43,686 bases of DNA, from positions 1 through 43,686 of the forward strand of contig JBOFTV010000083.1 in assembly GCA_051652245.1 (NCBI GenBank). Direction: 5' to 3'. This stretch comes from BHER01 sp051652245 (GTDB lineage: Bacteria > Bacillota_I > Bacilli_A > Culicoidibacterales > Culicoidibacteraceae). This document shows, one piece after another, positions 1-7,318 of this stretch. Each line of letters begins with the position of its first letter. Within the stretch, counting starts at the first letter, position 1. The notes below the pieces were generated by a model that saw only the letters and a program-made list of their open reading frames with translations, was not told the origin of the DNA and did no database searches. A program made the position numbers and the translations under genes.

Positions 1-3
1 CAT
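1..3 (-). CDS. Start codon of a gene leaving the window on the - strand
   Basis: Read on the - strand, positions 16-1 give an AAGGAG ribosome site, six spacer bases and ATG at 3-1. Only the start codon lies in the window, so the product is unknown. A TATACT-like -10 is seen on the - strand at 27-22, but no good -35. The palindrome at 64-79 lies just upstream and may be its operator. Confidence 0.45.
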
Positions 4-63
4 TTCAACTCCTTAGTTTTCAGTATACACGGAAATGGAGAGAAAAGCATTTTTTTAAAAAAT

Positions 64-79
64 TTCCCCCTAGGGGGAA
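64..79. promoter_or_regulatory. Perfect 16-bp palindrome, possible CsoR/RcnR-type operator
   Basis: TTCCCCCTAGGGGGAA is a perfect palindrome with C- and G-tracts around a central TA. Operators of the CsoR/CstR/RcnR/FrmR repressor family are known to have C/G-tracts around a TA-containing centre, so this could control the gene leaving leftward at position 3. That link is inference; no regulator gene is in the window. Confidence 0.35.
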
Positions 80-164
80 CTGGATTGAGGACATTATTAT
101 GTACGAACACTTAAGACATTATCATATACGTGTTACTTATAGCAGAAAATTAAAAACAATAATC

Positions 165-193
165 TTGAAAACATGGTTAAAACATGATATAAT
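165..193 (+). promoter_or_regulatory. Promoter of the SRP RNA gene
   Basis: TTGAAA (165-170), 17-bp spacer, TATAAT (188-193), with an extended -10 TG at 185-186. Initiation is expected near 200, exactly where the SRP RNA stem begins. Confidence 0.85.
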
Positions 194-199
194 TATAGA

Positions 200-287
200 T
201 GTCCTTGCAAAGGTTTTATTTCGAATCAGGTCAGGTCCGGAAGGAAGCAGCCTTAAGAAATTAAAATTTTGTGTGAGGACTTTTTTT
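200..287 (+). ncRNA. ffs: Signal recognition particle RNA, short (4.5S-like) form
   Basis: The conserved SRP domain IV core, including GTCAGGTCCGGAAGGAAGC, lies at about 229-252. The ends pair (GTCCT at 201-205 with AGGAC at 276-280), closing a single long hairpin of about 80 nt, followed by a T-run at 281-287 that ends transcription. The RNA binds Ffh and directs membrane protein targeting. No Alu domain is seen, unlike the long scRNA of Bacillus. The gene has its own consensus promoter and sits 30 bp before tadA. Confidence 0.93.
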
Positions 288-316
288 AATGAAAAGTGGT
301 TGGAGATGGTGTTTGG

Positions 317-799
317 GTGGATGTTAATTTTATGTTGGAGGCTTTAGTAGAGGCGCAAAAGGCATTTGATAATAATGAAGTTCCAATTGGCGCAGTTGTT
401 GTTAATGAGCTAAATGAAATAATCGGCCGTGGATATAATGATCGTGAATCAAGTCAGGATGCTACAAGGCATGCAGAGATGATTGCAATACAAGAGGCAA
501 CACAAAGAGTTGGTAGTTGGCGGTTGGAGCAGTGCACATTGTATGTTACATTAGAACCTTGTCCAATGTGTAGTGGTGCAATTATTCAATCACGAATCAA
601 GAAGGTTGTGTTTGGTGCTATGGATCCCAAGGGTGGAACAGTGGGCTCAATTGGAAATTTATTGATGGATACGCGGTTTAACCATAACCCAGAAATAATA
701 GCGGGTGTTTGTAAAGAGGCTTGTGGGACGATATTGACGGATTTTTTTTCAAATATTAGGGCGCGGAAGAAGCAAAGCAAAGAATTTCCTGGGAAATAA
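317..799 (+). CDS. tadA: tRNA-specific adenosine deaminase TadA
   Basis: Zinc-dependent deaminase that makes inosine at the wobble position of tRNA-Arg(ACG). The zinc and catalytic motifs are visible: RHAEMIA (His ligand and catalytic Glu) and LEPCPMCSGAI (two Cys ligands), then the usual C-terminal helix. The GTG at 317 is preferred because GGAGATGG stands at 302-309; an upstream in-frame GTG at 296 has no ribosome site and abuts the SRP terminator. About 160 residues, normal for the family. In many Bacillota tadA and the SRP RNA gene are neighbours, though usually in the opposite order. Confidence 0.93.
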   Translation: MDVNFMLEALVEAQKAFDNNEVPIGAVVVNELNEIIGRGYNDRESSQDATRHAEMIAIQEATQRVGSWRLEQCTLYVTLEPCPMCSGAIIQSRIKKVVFGAMDPKGGTVGSIGNLLMDTRFNHNPEIIAGVCKEACGTILTDFFSNIRARKKQSKEFPGK

Positions 800-828
800 T
801 TTACAAAAGAATCTAGGCATGCTACAAT
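800..828 (+). promoter_or_regulatory. Promoter before the PstS paralogue
   Basis: TTTACA (800-805), 17-bp spacer, TACAAT (823-828) with extended -10 TG at 820-821. It starts right after the tadA stop codon. It has no second phased TTAACA-type hexamer, so a PhoP box like that at 10973 is not seen here. Confidence 0.7.
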
Positions 829-871
829 ATAAGAAAATTATTAATTAGAATAGTTAAAGGTGAGGATATTT

Positions 872-1786
872 GTGAGAATAGGTAGAAGATGTATGGGGGT
901 CGTATTGGCAGCTAGTTTACTGTTAGCAGCTTGTGCCCCGGATACTACGGGTAATAGTGATATTCGTGGGAAAATTAGAATTGATGGTTCGGCAACAGTT
1001 GCACCAGTAACGCAAGCGGTTGTTGAGGAGTACTCAAAGGAGTACAGAAACGTTGAAGTAACAATTAGTGTGTCGGGTACGGGTGGCGGATTTAAGAAAT
1101 TTGCTAACGGTGAGACAGATATTTCGAATGCTTCAAGGAAAATAAAGACAGCTGAAATTGAACAGGCGCAAGCAAAAATGGTTCGGTATGAAGAGTTAGA
1201 AATTGGTAAGGATGCAATTGTATTTTCTGTGAGCAATGAAAATACATGGGCAAAGAATTTAACGGTGGAACAACTAAGAGATATTTGGAAAGCAGATAGT
1301 ACGATATTTTTATGGAGTGATTTGAATCCGGCGTGGCCAAAAGAGAAAATAAAACTATATGCACCAGCGACTGATGCAGGAACATATGATTATTTTCATA
1401 GCGAAGTAATGGGGAAAGATACGCAGATGAGATCAGATTACACGGCAAGTCAGGATTCAAATGTTTTAGTAACAGGTGTTTCAGGAGATAAGTATTCATT
1501 AGGATTTTTTGGGTTTGTTTATTATAGCGCGTTTTCTGATAAGTTACAGGCAGTTTCGATTGACAATGTTTTTCCAACATTGTCAACGATCAACGAGGGA
1601 ACATATAAACCATTATCACGCGGCTTATATATTTATGTTAATATGAATCACTATGATGAGAATATAGCGTTACAAAAATTTGTTGCCTTTTATTTGGATC
1701 ATGCCAGTGAGTTGACAACAGAAACAGGATATCCACCATTAACTGATGAGGCATATGAACAGCAGAAACAGAAAATTGGACTATAA
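872..1786 (+). CDS. PstS-like phosphate-binding lipoprotein, unlinked paralogue
   Basis: Substrate-binding lipoprotein of the phosphate ABC transporter family. The signal peptide ends in a lipobox (LLAAC). PstS landmarks follow: DGSATVAP, SGTGGGFKKF, ISNASR, TYDYF and the C-terminal GYPPLTDEAY. The start is GTG 872, six bases after AAAGGTGAGG (856-865); an in-frame GTG at 860 would overlap that site. It is clearly paralogous to the operon PstS at 11063, but reads DAGTYDYF where that protein has DSGTYDYF, losing a Ser at the position of a phosphate-contacting Ser in E. coli PstS. It stands alone with its own promoter and a strong terminator, so it may be a second binding protein or an altered-specificity sensor. 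Confidence 0.88.
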   Translation: MRIGRRCMGVVLAASLLLAACAPDTTGNSDIRGKIRIDGSATVAPVTQAVVEEYSKEYRNVEVTISVSGTGGGFKKFANGETDISNASRKIKTAEIEQAQAKMVRYEELEIGKDAIVFSVSNENTWAKNLTVEQLRDIWKADSTIFLWSDLNPAWPKEKIKLYAPATDAGTYDYFHSEVMGKDTQMRSDYTASQDSNVLVTGVSGDKYSLGFFGFVYYSAFSDKLQAVSIDNVFPTLSTINEGTYKPLSRGLYIYVNMNHYDENIALQKFVAFYLDHASELTTETGYPPLTDEAYEQQKQKIGL

Positions 1787-1836
1787 GAATAAGGGTGTTA
1801 GGATGAAAATCTTAGCACCCTTATTCTTATAGTTTT
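1781..1836 (+). terminator. Very long terminator hairpin with GAAA tetraloop
   Basis: Positions 1781-1804 pair with 1809-1832 in a 24-bp stem with only two G-U wobbles, capped by GAAA (1805-1808) and followed by TTTT (1833-1836). The stop codon of the PstS paralogue lies inside the 5' arm. Confidence 0.9.
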
Positions 1837-1877
1837 CGTAATGGCTATAATCAGATCGAAATGATCCCCTATTTATG

Positions 1878-1906
1878 TTGAAAAGTGGAGTGTTTTATTA
1901 TATAAT
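1878..1906 (+). promoter_or_regulatory. Promoter of the DUF2207 gene
   Basis: TTGAAA (1878-1883), 17-bp spacer, TATAAT (1901-1906), 28 bp before the ATG at 1934. Confidence 0.85.
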
Positions 1907-1933
1907 TGAGGCAAGAATTGGAGTGAAATAGAA

Positions 1934-3871
1934 ATGGAGCAACAAGGGAAAAATAAAATAATGGCGATTTCAATATTATCAGTTGTAAGTTTTTTTTTAG
2001 TAATCTTAATGTTTTTAGTGGGTGGCTGGTCAAACAGTAGTCTATTTGATGGACGTGAAATTAGAAGTCAAAAAGTGGAGGTACAGGTTTTAGAGGATGG
2101 AACTTTAGATGTAGTTGAGCAAACGGAATACTTACTCAAAGACAAAAATGGTGTCTTTAGAAACTATACATATGATAAAAATAAAAATCAAACAATAAAA
2201 ATCATTTCTGTAGAGGTAAATGATAGTAGAAAAGTAGAAGAAACCCAAGTTGCTAGAAAAGGAAGTAAGGGGCTATATACATTTTCTGATGATAACAAAA
2301 CCCAGGAATTAAAAATATTTGAGCCAACTAATGGTGTCTTAAAAACAAGAGTTCACTATCAAGCTAAAGGACTTATTACCGAGTATAATGATATGCAAAT
2401 GCTCGATTGGACATTCTATGATTCCAATGGCGCACAGGCACCATTAAATATGGCTATCAATATTAATTTTCCCACTCCAGTTGCACAAGAAGATATGAAA
2501 GTGTTTGGTCATGGTAATTTGGAAGGAAAAGTTTTACCAGCTAGTCCTGGTGTTGTTACAGTGGATATTCCTAAATTTTCTGAGAATACTTTTGGAATTG
2601 TTACAGTTCTTTTGCCAACCAAACCGCTAACAGCGGTTACAAATAAAAAGGCAGAGGATAAATATCAGGAGGCTTTATCTTTTGAATTAGCTAGTGCACA
2701 GAAAACAGATGAGCAAATAGGAGCAAATAAGGCTAAAGAAGTTTTTGCTCAAAGACTGCAGGTGCTCTTAAAAGTTGGTATTCTGGTTTTAACAATTTTA
2801 GGTACGATATCATTGTTCTATAGTTTTAGGAAAATTTATTTATTATGTGACAAGGAAAAATATAAAGTTGAGTTAGACTATTATCGCGAAGTAGGAGCGT
2901 TTGGTCCAGCAGTTGCCAGTTTAATTTGCGACCCGGAGAGGGACGTTGATCAAGAGCAATTAGCAGCTGTTATTTTCAACTTATACACGCTAGGAAAAAT
3001 AGCGATTGACGTGAAGAAAATGGACGATACAATGTTCATCAAGATATTAGATCATGAGACAGCTGACTTGAATAAAAGCGAAGCGTACGTCTTAAAGTGG
3101 TTAATTGCTGTAGGCGGAGACGAAGAGTTTTCGTATCGTTTGTTTATGTGTGATACAAAAGAGACAAGAAATATGGAAAATCAGGAAGTCTTTATGACAA
3201 AATATAAGATGTTTTGTGATATTGTTGCAAGAGAATTTGCTTCTTTGGGGCATATGCAATACTTAGGACGTAAAATTAAGATTACAAATCCTGCTTTTGG
3301 TATTGGTTTTGTGATAATTTTATGTAGTATGATATCATATTATTTTGTTAGTATGATATCATTAGCGGGTATTCAGTTTGCTATTGGTGTCATTATGTTT
3401 ATAAATGCAGGATTAGTCTTTGGCTATATGAGTATGTGTTCTAGGTATACCCAAGAGGGTGCATTGCTGCATGCGCAGTATAAAGGACTAAAGAATTTTT
3501 TGGAAGATTACAGTTTGCTAAATGAGGCTCCGGTGGAATCAATTATTATGTGGCAGAAATATTTTGTTTATGGTATTGCTTTAGGCGTTACGGATAAGGC
3601 ATTAAAGGAATTATATGCTAAGCTGCCAATTGCAAAATATGAGAATGGAAGCAATCCGGATATTGTCACTATTGTGATGATGAATCGATTATTAAATCAG
3701 AGTCAATTTAGAATATATAATAGCCAGACAATCAATACAACTAATCAGAGTATCCGTGAATTTACAGCTTCAAGATCATCAGGTGGTTCAAGCCTTGGTG
3801 GTGGTGGTGGTTTTAGTGGTGGTTCAAGCTTTGGCGGCGGCGGCGGGGGCGGCGGGGGCGGGTCATTCTAA
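1934..3871 (+). CDS. DUF2207 membrane protein with glycine-rich C-terminus
   Basis: 645 residues. An N-terminal membrane segment (about 10-32) is followed by an extracytoplasmic DUF2207-type domain (about 38-260, with QVLEDGTLDVVEQTEY near its start), a membrane segment near 277-297, a cytoplasmic stretch, two membrane segments within about 453-500, and a low-complexity Gly/Ser tail (615-645). This is the usual architecture of DUF2207 proteins; their biochemical role is unknown. They are commonly encoded beside LemA, as here, which suggests a shared envelope function. Ribosome site GGAGTG (1920-1925) precedes the ATG. Confidence 0.85.
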   Translation: MEQQGKNKIMAISILSVVSFFLVILMFLVGGWSNSSLFDGREIRSQKVEVQVLEDGTLDVVEQTEYLLKDKNGVFRNYTYDKNKNQTIKIISVEVNDSRKVEETQVARKGSKGLYTFSDDNKTQELKIFEPTNGVLKTRVHYQAKGLITEYNDMQMLDWTFYDSNGAQAPLNMAININFPTPVAQEDMKVFGHGNLEGKVLPASPGVVTVDIPKFSENTFGIVTVLLPTKPLTAVTNKKAEDKYQEALSFELASAQKTDEQIGANKAKEVFAQRLQVLLKVGILVLTILGTISLFYSFRKIYLLCDKEKYKVELDYYREVGAFGPAVASLICDPERDVDQEQLAAVIFNLYTLGKIAIDVKKMDDTMFIKILDHETADLNKSEAYVLKWLIAVGGDEEFSYRLFMCDTKETRNMENQEVFMTKYKMFCDIVAREFASLGHMQYLGRKIKITNPAFGIGFVIILCSMISYYFVSMISLAGIQFAIGVIMFINAGLVFGYMSMCSRYTQEGALLHAQYKGLKNFLEDYSLLNEAPVESIIMWQKYFVYGIALGVTDKALKELYAKLPIAKYENGSNPDIVTIVMMNRLLNQSQFRIYNSQTINTTNQSIREFTASRSSGGSSLGGGGGFSGGSSFGGGGGGGGGGSF

Positions 3872-3920
3872 CATGTACAGCTGAGAATTAAAAAAATTTC
3901 CCAGGAAATGAAGACTAAAA

Positions 3921-3949
3921 TTGATATCGTAAAACAAATGTGATACAAT
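3921..3949 (+). promoter_or_regulatory. Promoter of lemA
   Basis: TTGATA (3921-3926), 17-bp spacer, TACAAT (3944-3949), with extended -10 TG at 3941-3942. lemA can thus be transcribed independently of the DUF2207 gene. Confidence 0.8.
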
Positions 3950-3979
3950 ATATGCATATAAAACAAAGGAGGATGAAAA

Positions 3980-4531
3980 ATGTTAGGACTAGCAATCATT
4001 GGAATAGTTGTCGTTGGGATTATTTTTTACTTAATTAATATGTATAATAAATTAATTACAGAAAGTAAAAGAGTTGAAAATGCTTGGGCACAAATAGATG
4101 TGCAGCTAAAGCAAAGAGTCGATTTAATCCCGAATATTGTTGAAACAGTAAAGGGATATGCAAAGCATGAGTCAGAAACATTGGAAAATGTTATTAGTGC
4201 TCGAAATATGGCGACAAATGCTCAAGGAGTTGAGGATAATATTGCTGCTAATAATCAGTTGACCGGTGCGCTTAAAACATTATTTGCGGTGGCGGAGGCT
4301 TATCCAGATTTGAAGGCTAACGCAAATTTCATGGAATTACAGCGAACACTAAAAGAAGTAGAAGCTAAAATTGTTTTTGCAAGACAATTTTATAATGATA
4401 CAGTGACAAGATTTAATACTAGTATTGCTGTATTTCCTGCGAATGTTTTAAGTAACTTATTTGGGTTTAAAGAGGCTAAATTATTTAATGTGAGTGAAGA
4501 AGATAAAATTGTGCCGAAAGTACAATTTTAA
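3980..4531 (+). CDS. lemA: LemA family membrane protein
   Basis: 183 residues. One N-terminal membrane segment (about 3-20) is followed by the LemA helical domain; diagnostic stretches are NAWAQIDVQLKQRVDLIPN, ANFMELQRTLKEVEAKI and ARQFYNDTV. LemA proteins are anchored with a helical domain outside the membrane; the molecular function is not established. Ribosome site AAAGGAGG (3965-3972) precedes the ATG. Pairing with the DUF2207 gene is typical. Confidence 0.92.
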   Translation: MLGLAIIGIVVVGIIFYLINMYNKLITESKRVENAWAQIDVQLKQRVDLIPNIVETVKGYAKHESETLENVISARNMATNAQGVEDNIAANNQLTGALKTLFAVAEAYPDLKANANFMELQRTLKEVEAKIVFARQFYNDTVTRFNTSIAVFPANVLSNLFGFKEAKLFNVSEEDKIVPKVQF

Positions 4532-4537
4532 AAATAT

Positions 4538-4560
4538 GCGAAGTTTTACTTCGCTTTTTT
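4538..4560 (+). terminator. Terminator after lemA
   Basis: GCGAAGT (4538-4544) pairs with ACTTCGC (4548-4554), followed by six Ts. Confidence 0.88.
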
Positions 4561-4593
4561 GTTAAAATAAAGCAAGAAAGAAGAGAATTATTA

Positions 4594-5100
4594 ATGATAA
4601 ATGAATTAAGATTTGAGTTGATGAAACAAGAGGATACAGAGGGCATTTATAAAATTTGGTCAGATATTCGTGTGACACAATATATGAATATTGAACCCAT
4701 GAATAAAAAAGAGACAGTAAGAGATATGATAAAATATTTTCAAATAATGTCAAAAAGGCGACAAGCAGAGAGAAAGACTATTTTTTTAGGGGGGGAAATT
4801 ATTGGTTCGTGTGGATATAATATTATTGATGAGGATACACAGAAAGTAGAAATTGGTTATGAAATTGCATTTGATTTATGGGGGGCCGGTTTAGGGGAGA
4901 AAATTGTGGAAATGTTAATTGAAAATGCTAAGAAAAGATTTAACGCTGTCCGTATCCAGGCTAAGGTAGACCCACGGAACACACGGTCACTTAAGCTGCT
5001 TGAAAAATGTGGGTTTGAGATTGAAGGTGTGTTAAGAAAATATGAAATATCTGGAGGCGTGCTAGTTGATATGCTGATTTTATCTAAAATAGAATGTTGA
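4594..5100 (+). CDS. GNAT N-acetyltransferase, RimJ/RimL type
   Basis: 168 residues with the GNAT fold of the ribosomal-protein/amino-group acetyltransferase branch: EIGYEIAFDLWGAGLGEKIVE carries the acetyl-CoA binding loop, and DPRNTRSLKLLEKCGFEIEG is the conserved C-terminal segment with the Asn and aromatic turn. The acceptor cannot be deduced. The start is ATG 4594 with a weak purine-rich site (4576-4587). It stands between the lemA terminator and the glpX promoter, apparently monocistronic. Confidence 0.85.
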   Translation: MINELRFELMKQEDTEGIYKIWSDIRVTQYMNIEPMNKKETVRDMIKYFQIMSKRRQAERKTIFLGGEIIGSCGYNIIDEDTQKVEIGYEIAFDLWGAGLGEKIVEMLIENAKKRFNAVRIQAKVDPRNTRSLKLLEKCGFEIEGVLRKYEISGGVLVDMLILSKIEC

Positions 5101-5132
5101 AGTAATCGGTGGTGGGCTTATTTGAGCAGATA

Positions 5133-5141
5133 TGATATAAT
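5133..5141 (+). promoter_or_regulatory. Extended -10 promoter before glpX
   Basis: TGATATAAT at 5133-5141 with no recognisable -35. It gives a leader of roughly 95 nt before the ATG at 5242; no known riboswitch motif is recognised in that leader. Confidence 0.6.
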
Positions 5142-5241
5142 AGCTAAGTTGATAAAATTTAGTGGTTAGCTAGAGGTTTTTTTTCTAGTGACTGTAACTA
5201 ATGATGAAGTCAAGTAATAAGTTAAGAAAAGAGAGAGTAAC

Positions 5242-6264
5242 ATGAAACGAGAATTAGCAATTGAATTTTCACGGGTAACAGAGGCTGCAGCAATTGCATC
5301 GGCAAAGTATGTGGGCTGCGGTAATAAAATATTAGCAGATGAGGCAGCGGTCGAAGCTATGCGTCTGACACTAAATGAAATTGAGATGAAGGGTGAAATA
5401 ATTATCGGTGAGGGTGAAATTGATGATGCACCGATGTTGTTTATTGGTGAGAAGCTGGGAACAAATACAGGTGACGAATTAGAAATCGCTGTTGATCCAA
5501 TTGATGGTACAAGAATGGTTGCAATGGGACAGGCAAATGCCCTTGCTGTGCTTGCTGTTGCTGATAAAGGTAGTTTTATGCAAGCTCCGGATATGTATAT
5601 GGAAAAGTTTGTTGTTAATCATTTAGCAAAAGATGTCTTAGATGCTGATATTTCAGTTGTTGAAAATGTAAAAAGGGCAGCAAGAGCTTGTAACAAGGAA
5701 TTGAAGGATTTTGTTGTGATGACACTTGCTAAGCCACGACATGAAAGTGTCATTACAGCATTACATCAATTAGGGGTTAAAGTGTATGCAATTGCTGATG
5801 GTGATGTTGCAGCATCAGTTTTAGTTTGTATGCCCGATAGTCCAATTGATATGTATTATGGTATTGGTGGAGCACCTGAAGGTGTAATTTCTGCTGCTGT
5901 TGTGCGGGCATTAGATGGAAATATGCAGGCGCGATTGATACCAAGAACCGTTGCAAAAGGTGATACAGAAGAAAATCGCTTATGTGAAAAAGAAGAATTA
6001 AGACGCTGCCAAGAAATGGGTGTCGATGTCGAAAAGAAGTTAGTCTTAAACGATATGGTGAAAACAGATAATATTATTTTTGCAGCTACGGGTATTACAG
6101 ATGGTGATTTATTAAAAGGTGTGAGGCCCTCGATACATGATACATCAGTTGTTTATACGGAAACATTAGTGATTAGAGGAAAATCACGAACAGTAAGAAA
6201 AATAGAATCGGCTCATTTCCTCGAAAGAAAATCAGAAAAGTTACAAAAAATTTTAGAAAAGTAG
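5242..6264 (+). CDS. glpX: Fructose-1,6-bisphosphatase class II
   Basis: 340 residues, normal length for GlpX. Hydrolyses fructose-1,6-bisphosphate to fructose-6-phosphate in gluconeogenesis, metal dependent. The metal and phosphate motifs of the lithium-sensitive phosphatase fold are present: IIIGEGEIDDAPM and VDPIDGTRM, plus the GlpX-specific IGGAPEGVISAAVVRALDG and the C-terminal GITDGDLLKGV. Ribosome site GAGAGAG (5231-5237). It has its own promoter and a strong terminator, so is monocistronic. Confidence 0.96.
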   Translation: MKRELAIEFSRVTEAAAIASAKYVGCGNKILADEAAVEAMRLTLNEIEMKGEIIIGEGEIDDAPMLFIGEKLGTNTGDELEIAVDPIDGTRMVAMGQANALAVLAVADKGSFMQAPDMYMEKFVVNHLAKDVLDADISVVENVKRAARACNKELKDFVVMTLAKPRHESVITALHQLGVKVYAIADGDVAASVLVCMPDSPIDMYYGIGGAPEGVISAAVVRALDGNMQARLIPRTVAKGDTEENRLCEKEELRRCQEMGVDVEKKLVLNDMVKTDNIIFAATGITDGDLLKGVRPSIHDTSVVYTETLVIRGKSRTVRKIESAHFLERKSEKLQKILEK

Positions 6265-6287
6265 AGCCACAGGAGCTTGTTAAAATG

Positions 6288-6338
6288 TACCGTGTACCAG
6301 AAATTAGGTTATTAACTTCTGGTGCACGGTATTTTTTT
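6288..6338 (+). terminator. Terminator after glpX
   Basis: A 15-bp stem with one G-U pair, 6288-6302 with 6317-6331, 14-nt loop, followed by seven Ts (6332-6338). Confidence 0.92.
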
Positions 6339-6481
6339 ATGAAAAGATAGTGACAAGGGGGCAAGTCTGTAAAAAAGTGGTGCTGTCTTTTTGTGAATTG
6401 AAAGTTTATTTTAGATATGTTTAATTAACTTAATGAATAAATATCTTAGCTTATCTTCAGGTGTTTTTCAAATTATAGAGC

Positions 6482-6521
6482 AAAAAAAAGCAGCCTCCCT
6501 AATTAGTCGCTGCTTTTTTGT
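6482..6521. terminator. Bidirectional terminator
   Basis: AAAAAGCAGC pairs with GCTGCTTTTT around a loop of about 15 nt, with A-run on the left and T-run on the right. It ends the - strand phoP/phoR/repeat/phosphatase unit and could stop glpX readthrough. Between the glpX terminator and this site (6339-6481) no gene is seen. Confidence 0.88.
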
Positions 6522-6522
6522 T

Positions 6523-7299
6523 TTATTCATCTATTAAATATTTTTGTTGGAAGGCACGTTGGTCAGCTTTTGGTATTTTGAGAATATTTGTGATGTAATT
6601 TTCAAGTGACCCATAATTTTCTTTAATAACGGCGATGCTGTAGCTAAGATAGCTTTTTTCAACAGTTAATAAAATTCTGAGGTAGTCAATTTGACTCTGG
6701 GGTAACTTTTTAGCTGCCATTTCTTGTAAAATATGTTGGTTGATGTGATGTCGTGAGCTGTTTGTTTCAAGATAGTCAGAAATGATATCCGCAGAACTAA
6801 CATTTAGAATTGATAAAACGAGGGCACTACCAAGACCGGTTCTATCTTTTCCAGCAAAGCAATGCCACAAACAGGCTCCACTGTTGGCATTGAGAAGGAT
6901 GTAAAAGAATTCACAATAAGATTTTTGAGCAGTCGGACTGGTAATCAAGTGATGATAAATTTGCTGCATGTATTGAGTGGGACTACAATTTTTACTACTT
7001 GTGATTAATTCTTCAAGTGAGGGGGGAGAATTTTTATCCTCTGGATCAAACATATCGACATGATGGTAGTTTGCATTAGTGATATTTGAATCGGGTTTAG
7101 TTAGAATTTCTTTGGTTGTCCTCATGTCGATAATATGTTCGAGAAAATAAGTGCCTTCTAGAATCTTGATGTCGTTTGCTGTTAATTCATGGAGTTCGCC
7201 GCTACGAAGAAGTGCACGATGTTTGACAATTTGGCCATTTTGACTTTTATAGCCACCTAAATCACGAAAATTACCAATTTTATTAAAAACTGTAGTCAT
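6523..7299 (-). CDS. Tyrosine-phosphatase-family protein (Y_phosphatase3 type)
   Basis: 258 residues. The N-terminal NFRDLGGY and the P-loop HCFAGKDRTG (146-155; nucleophile Cys147, Arg153) are the signature of the bacterial protein-tyrosine/phosphoinositide phosphatase-like family related to MptpB and LipA. Substrate cannot be told. ATG 7299 is preferred over an in-frame TTG at 7302, being seven bases from AAGGAG. It starts 19 bases after the stop of the repeat protein, so both are in one operon, downstream of phoPR. Other activities in the family include dephosphorylation of lipids and inositol phosphates. Confidence 0.88.
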   Translation of the reverse strand: MTTVFNKIGNFRDLGGYKSQNGQIVKHRALLRSGELHELTANDIKILEGTYFLEHIIDMRTTKEILTKPDSNITNANYHHVDMFDPEDKNSPPSLEELITSSKNCSPTQYMQQIYHHLITSPTAQKSYCEFFYILLNANSGACLWHCFAGKDRTGLGSALVLSILNVSSADIISDYLETNSSRHHINQHILQEMAAKKLPQSQIDYLRILLTVEKSYLSYSIAVIKENYGSLENYITNILKIPKADQRAFQQKYLIDE

Positions 7300-7318
7300 C
7301 AAAACACTCCTTCAATTA

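Noticed and set aside
99..347. 82-codon ORF across the SRP RNA
   Set aside because: It runs through the SRP RNA and its terminator, and has no ribosome site or recognisable product.
841..1586. Long - strand ORFs opposite the PstS paralogue
   Set aside because: Shadow frames of a clearly conserved + strand gene, with no ribosome sites or recognisable domains.
5142..5241. glpX leader as a riboswitch
   Set aside because: Only partial short pairings around CTAG and no conserved riboswitch core could be recognised.
6408..6436. TTTAATTAACTTAATG-like sequence as a third PhoP box
   Set aside because: Hexamers do not fit the 11-bp step and it lies in a convergent gap without a promoter.
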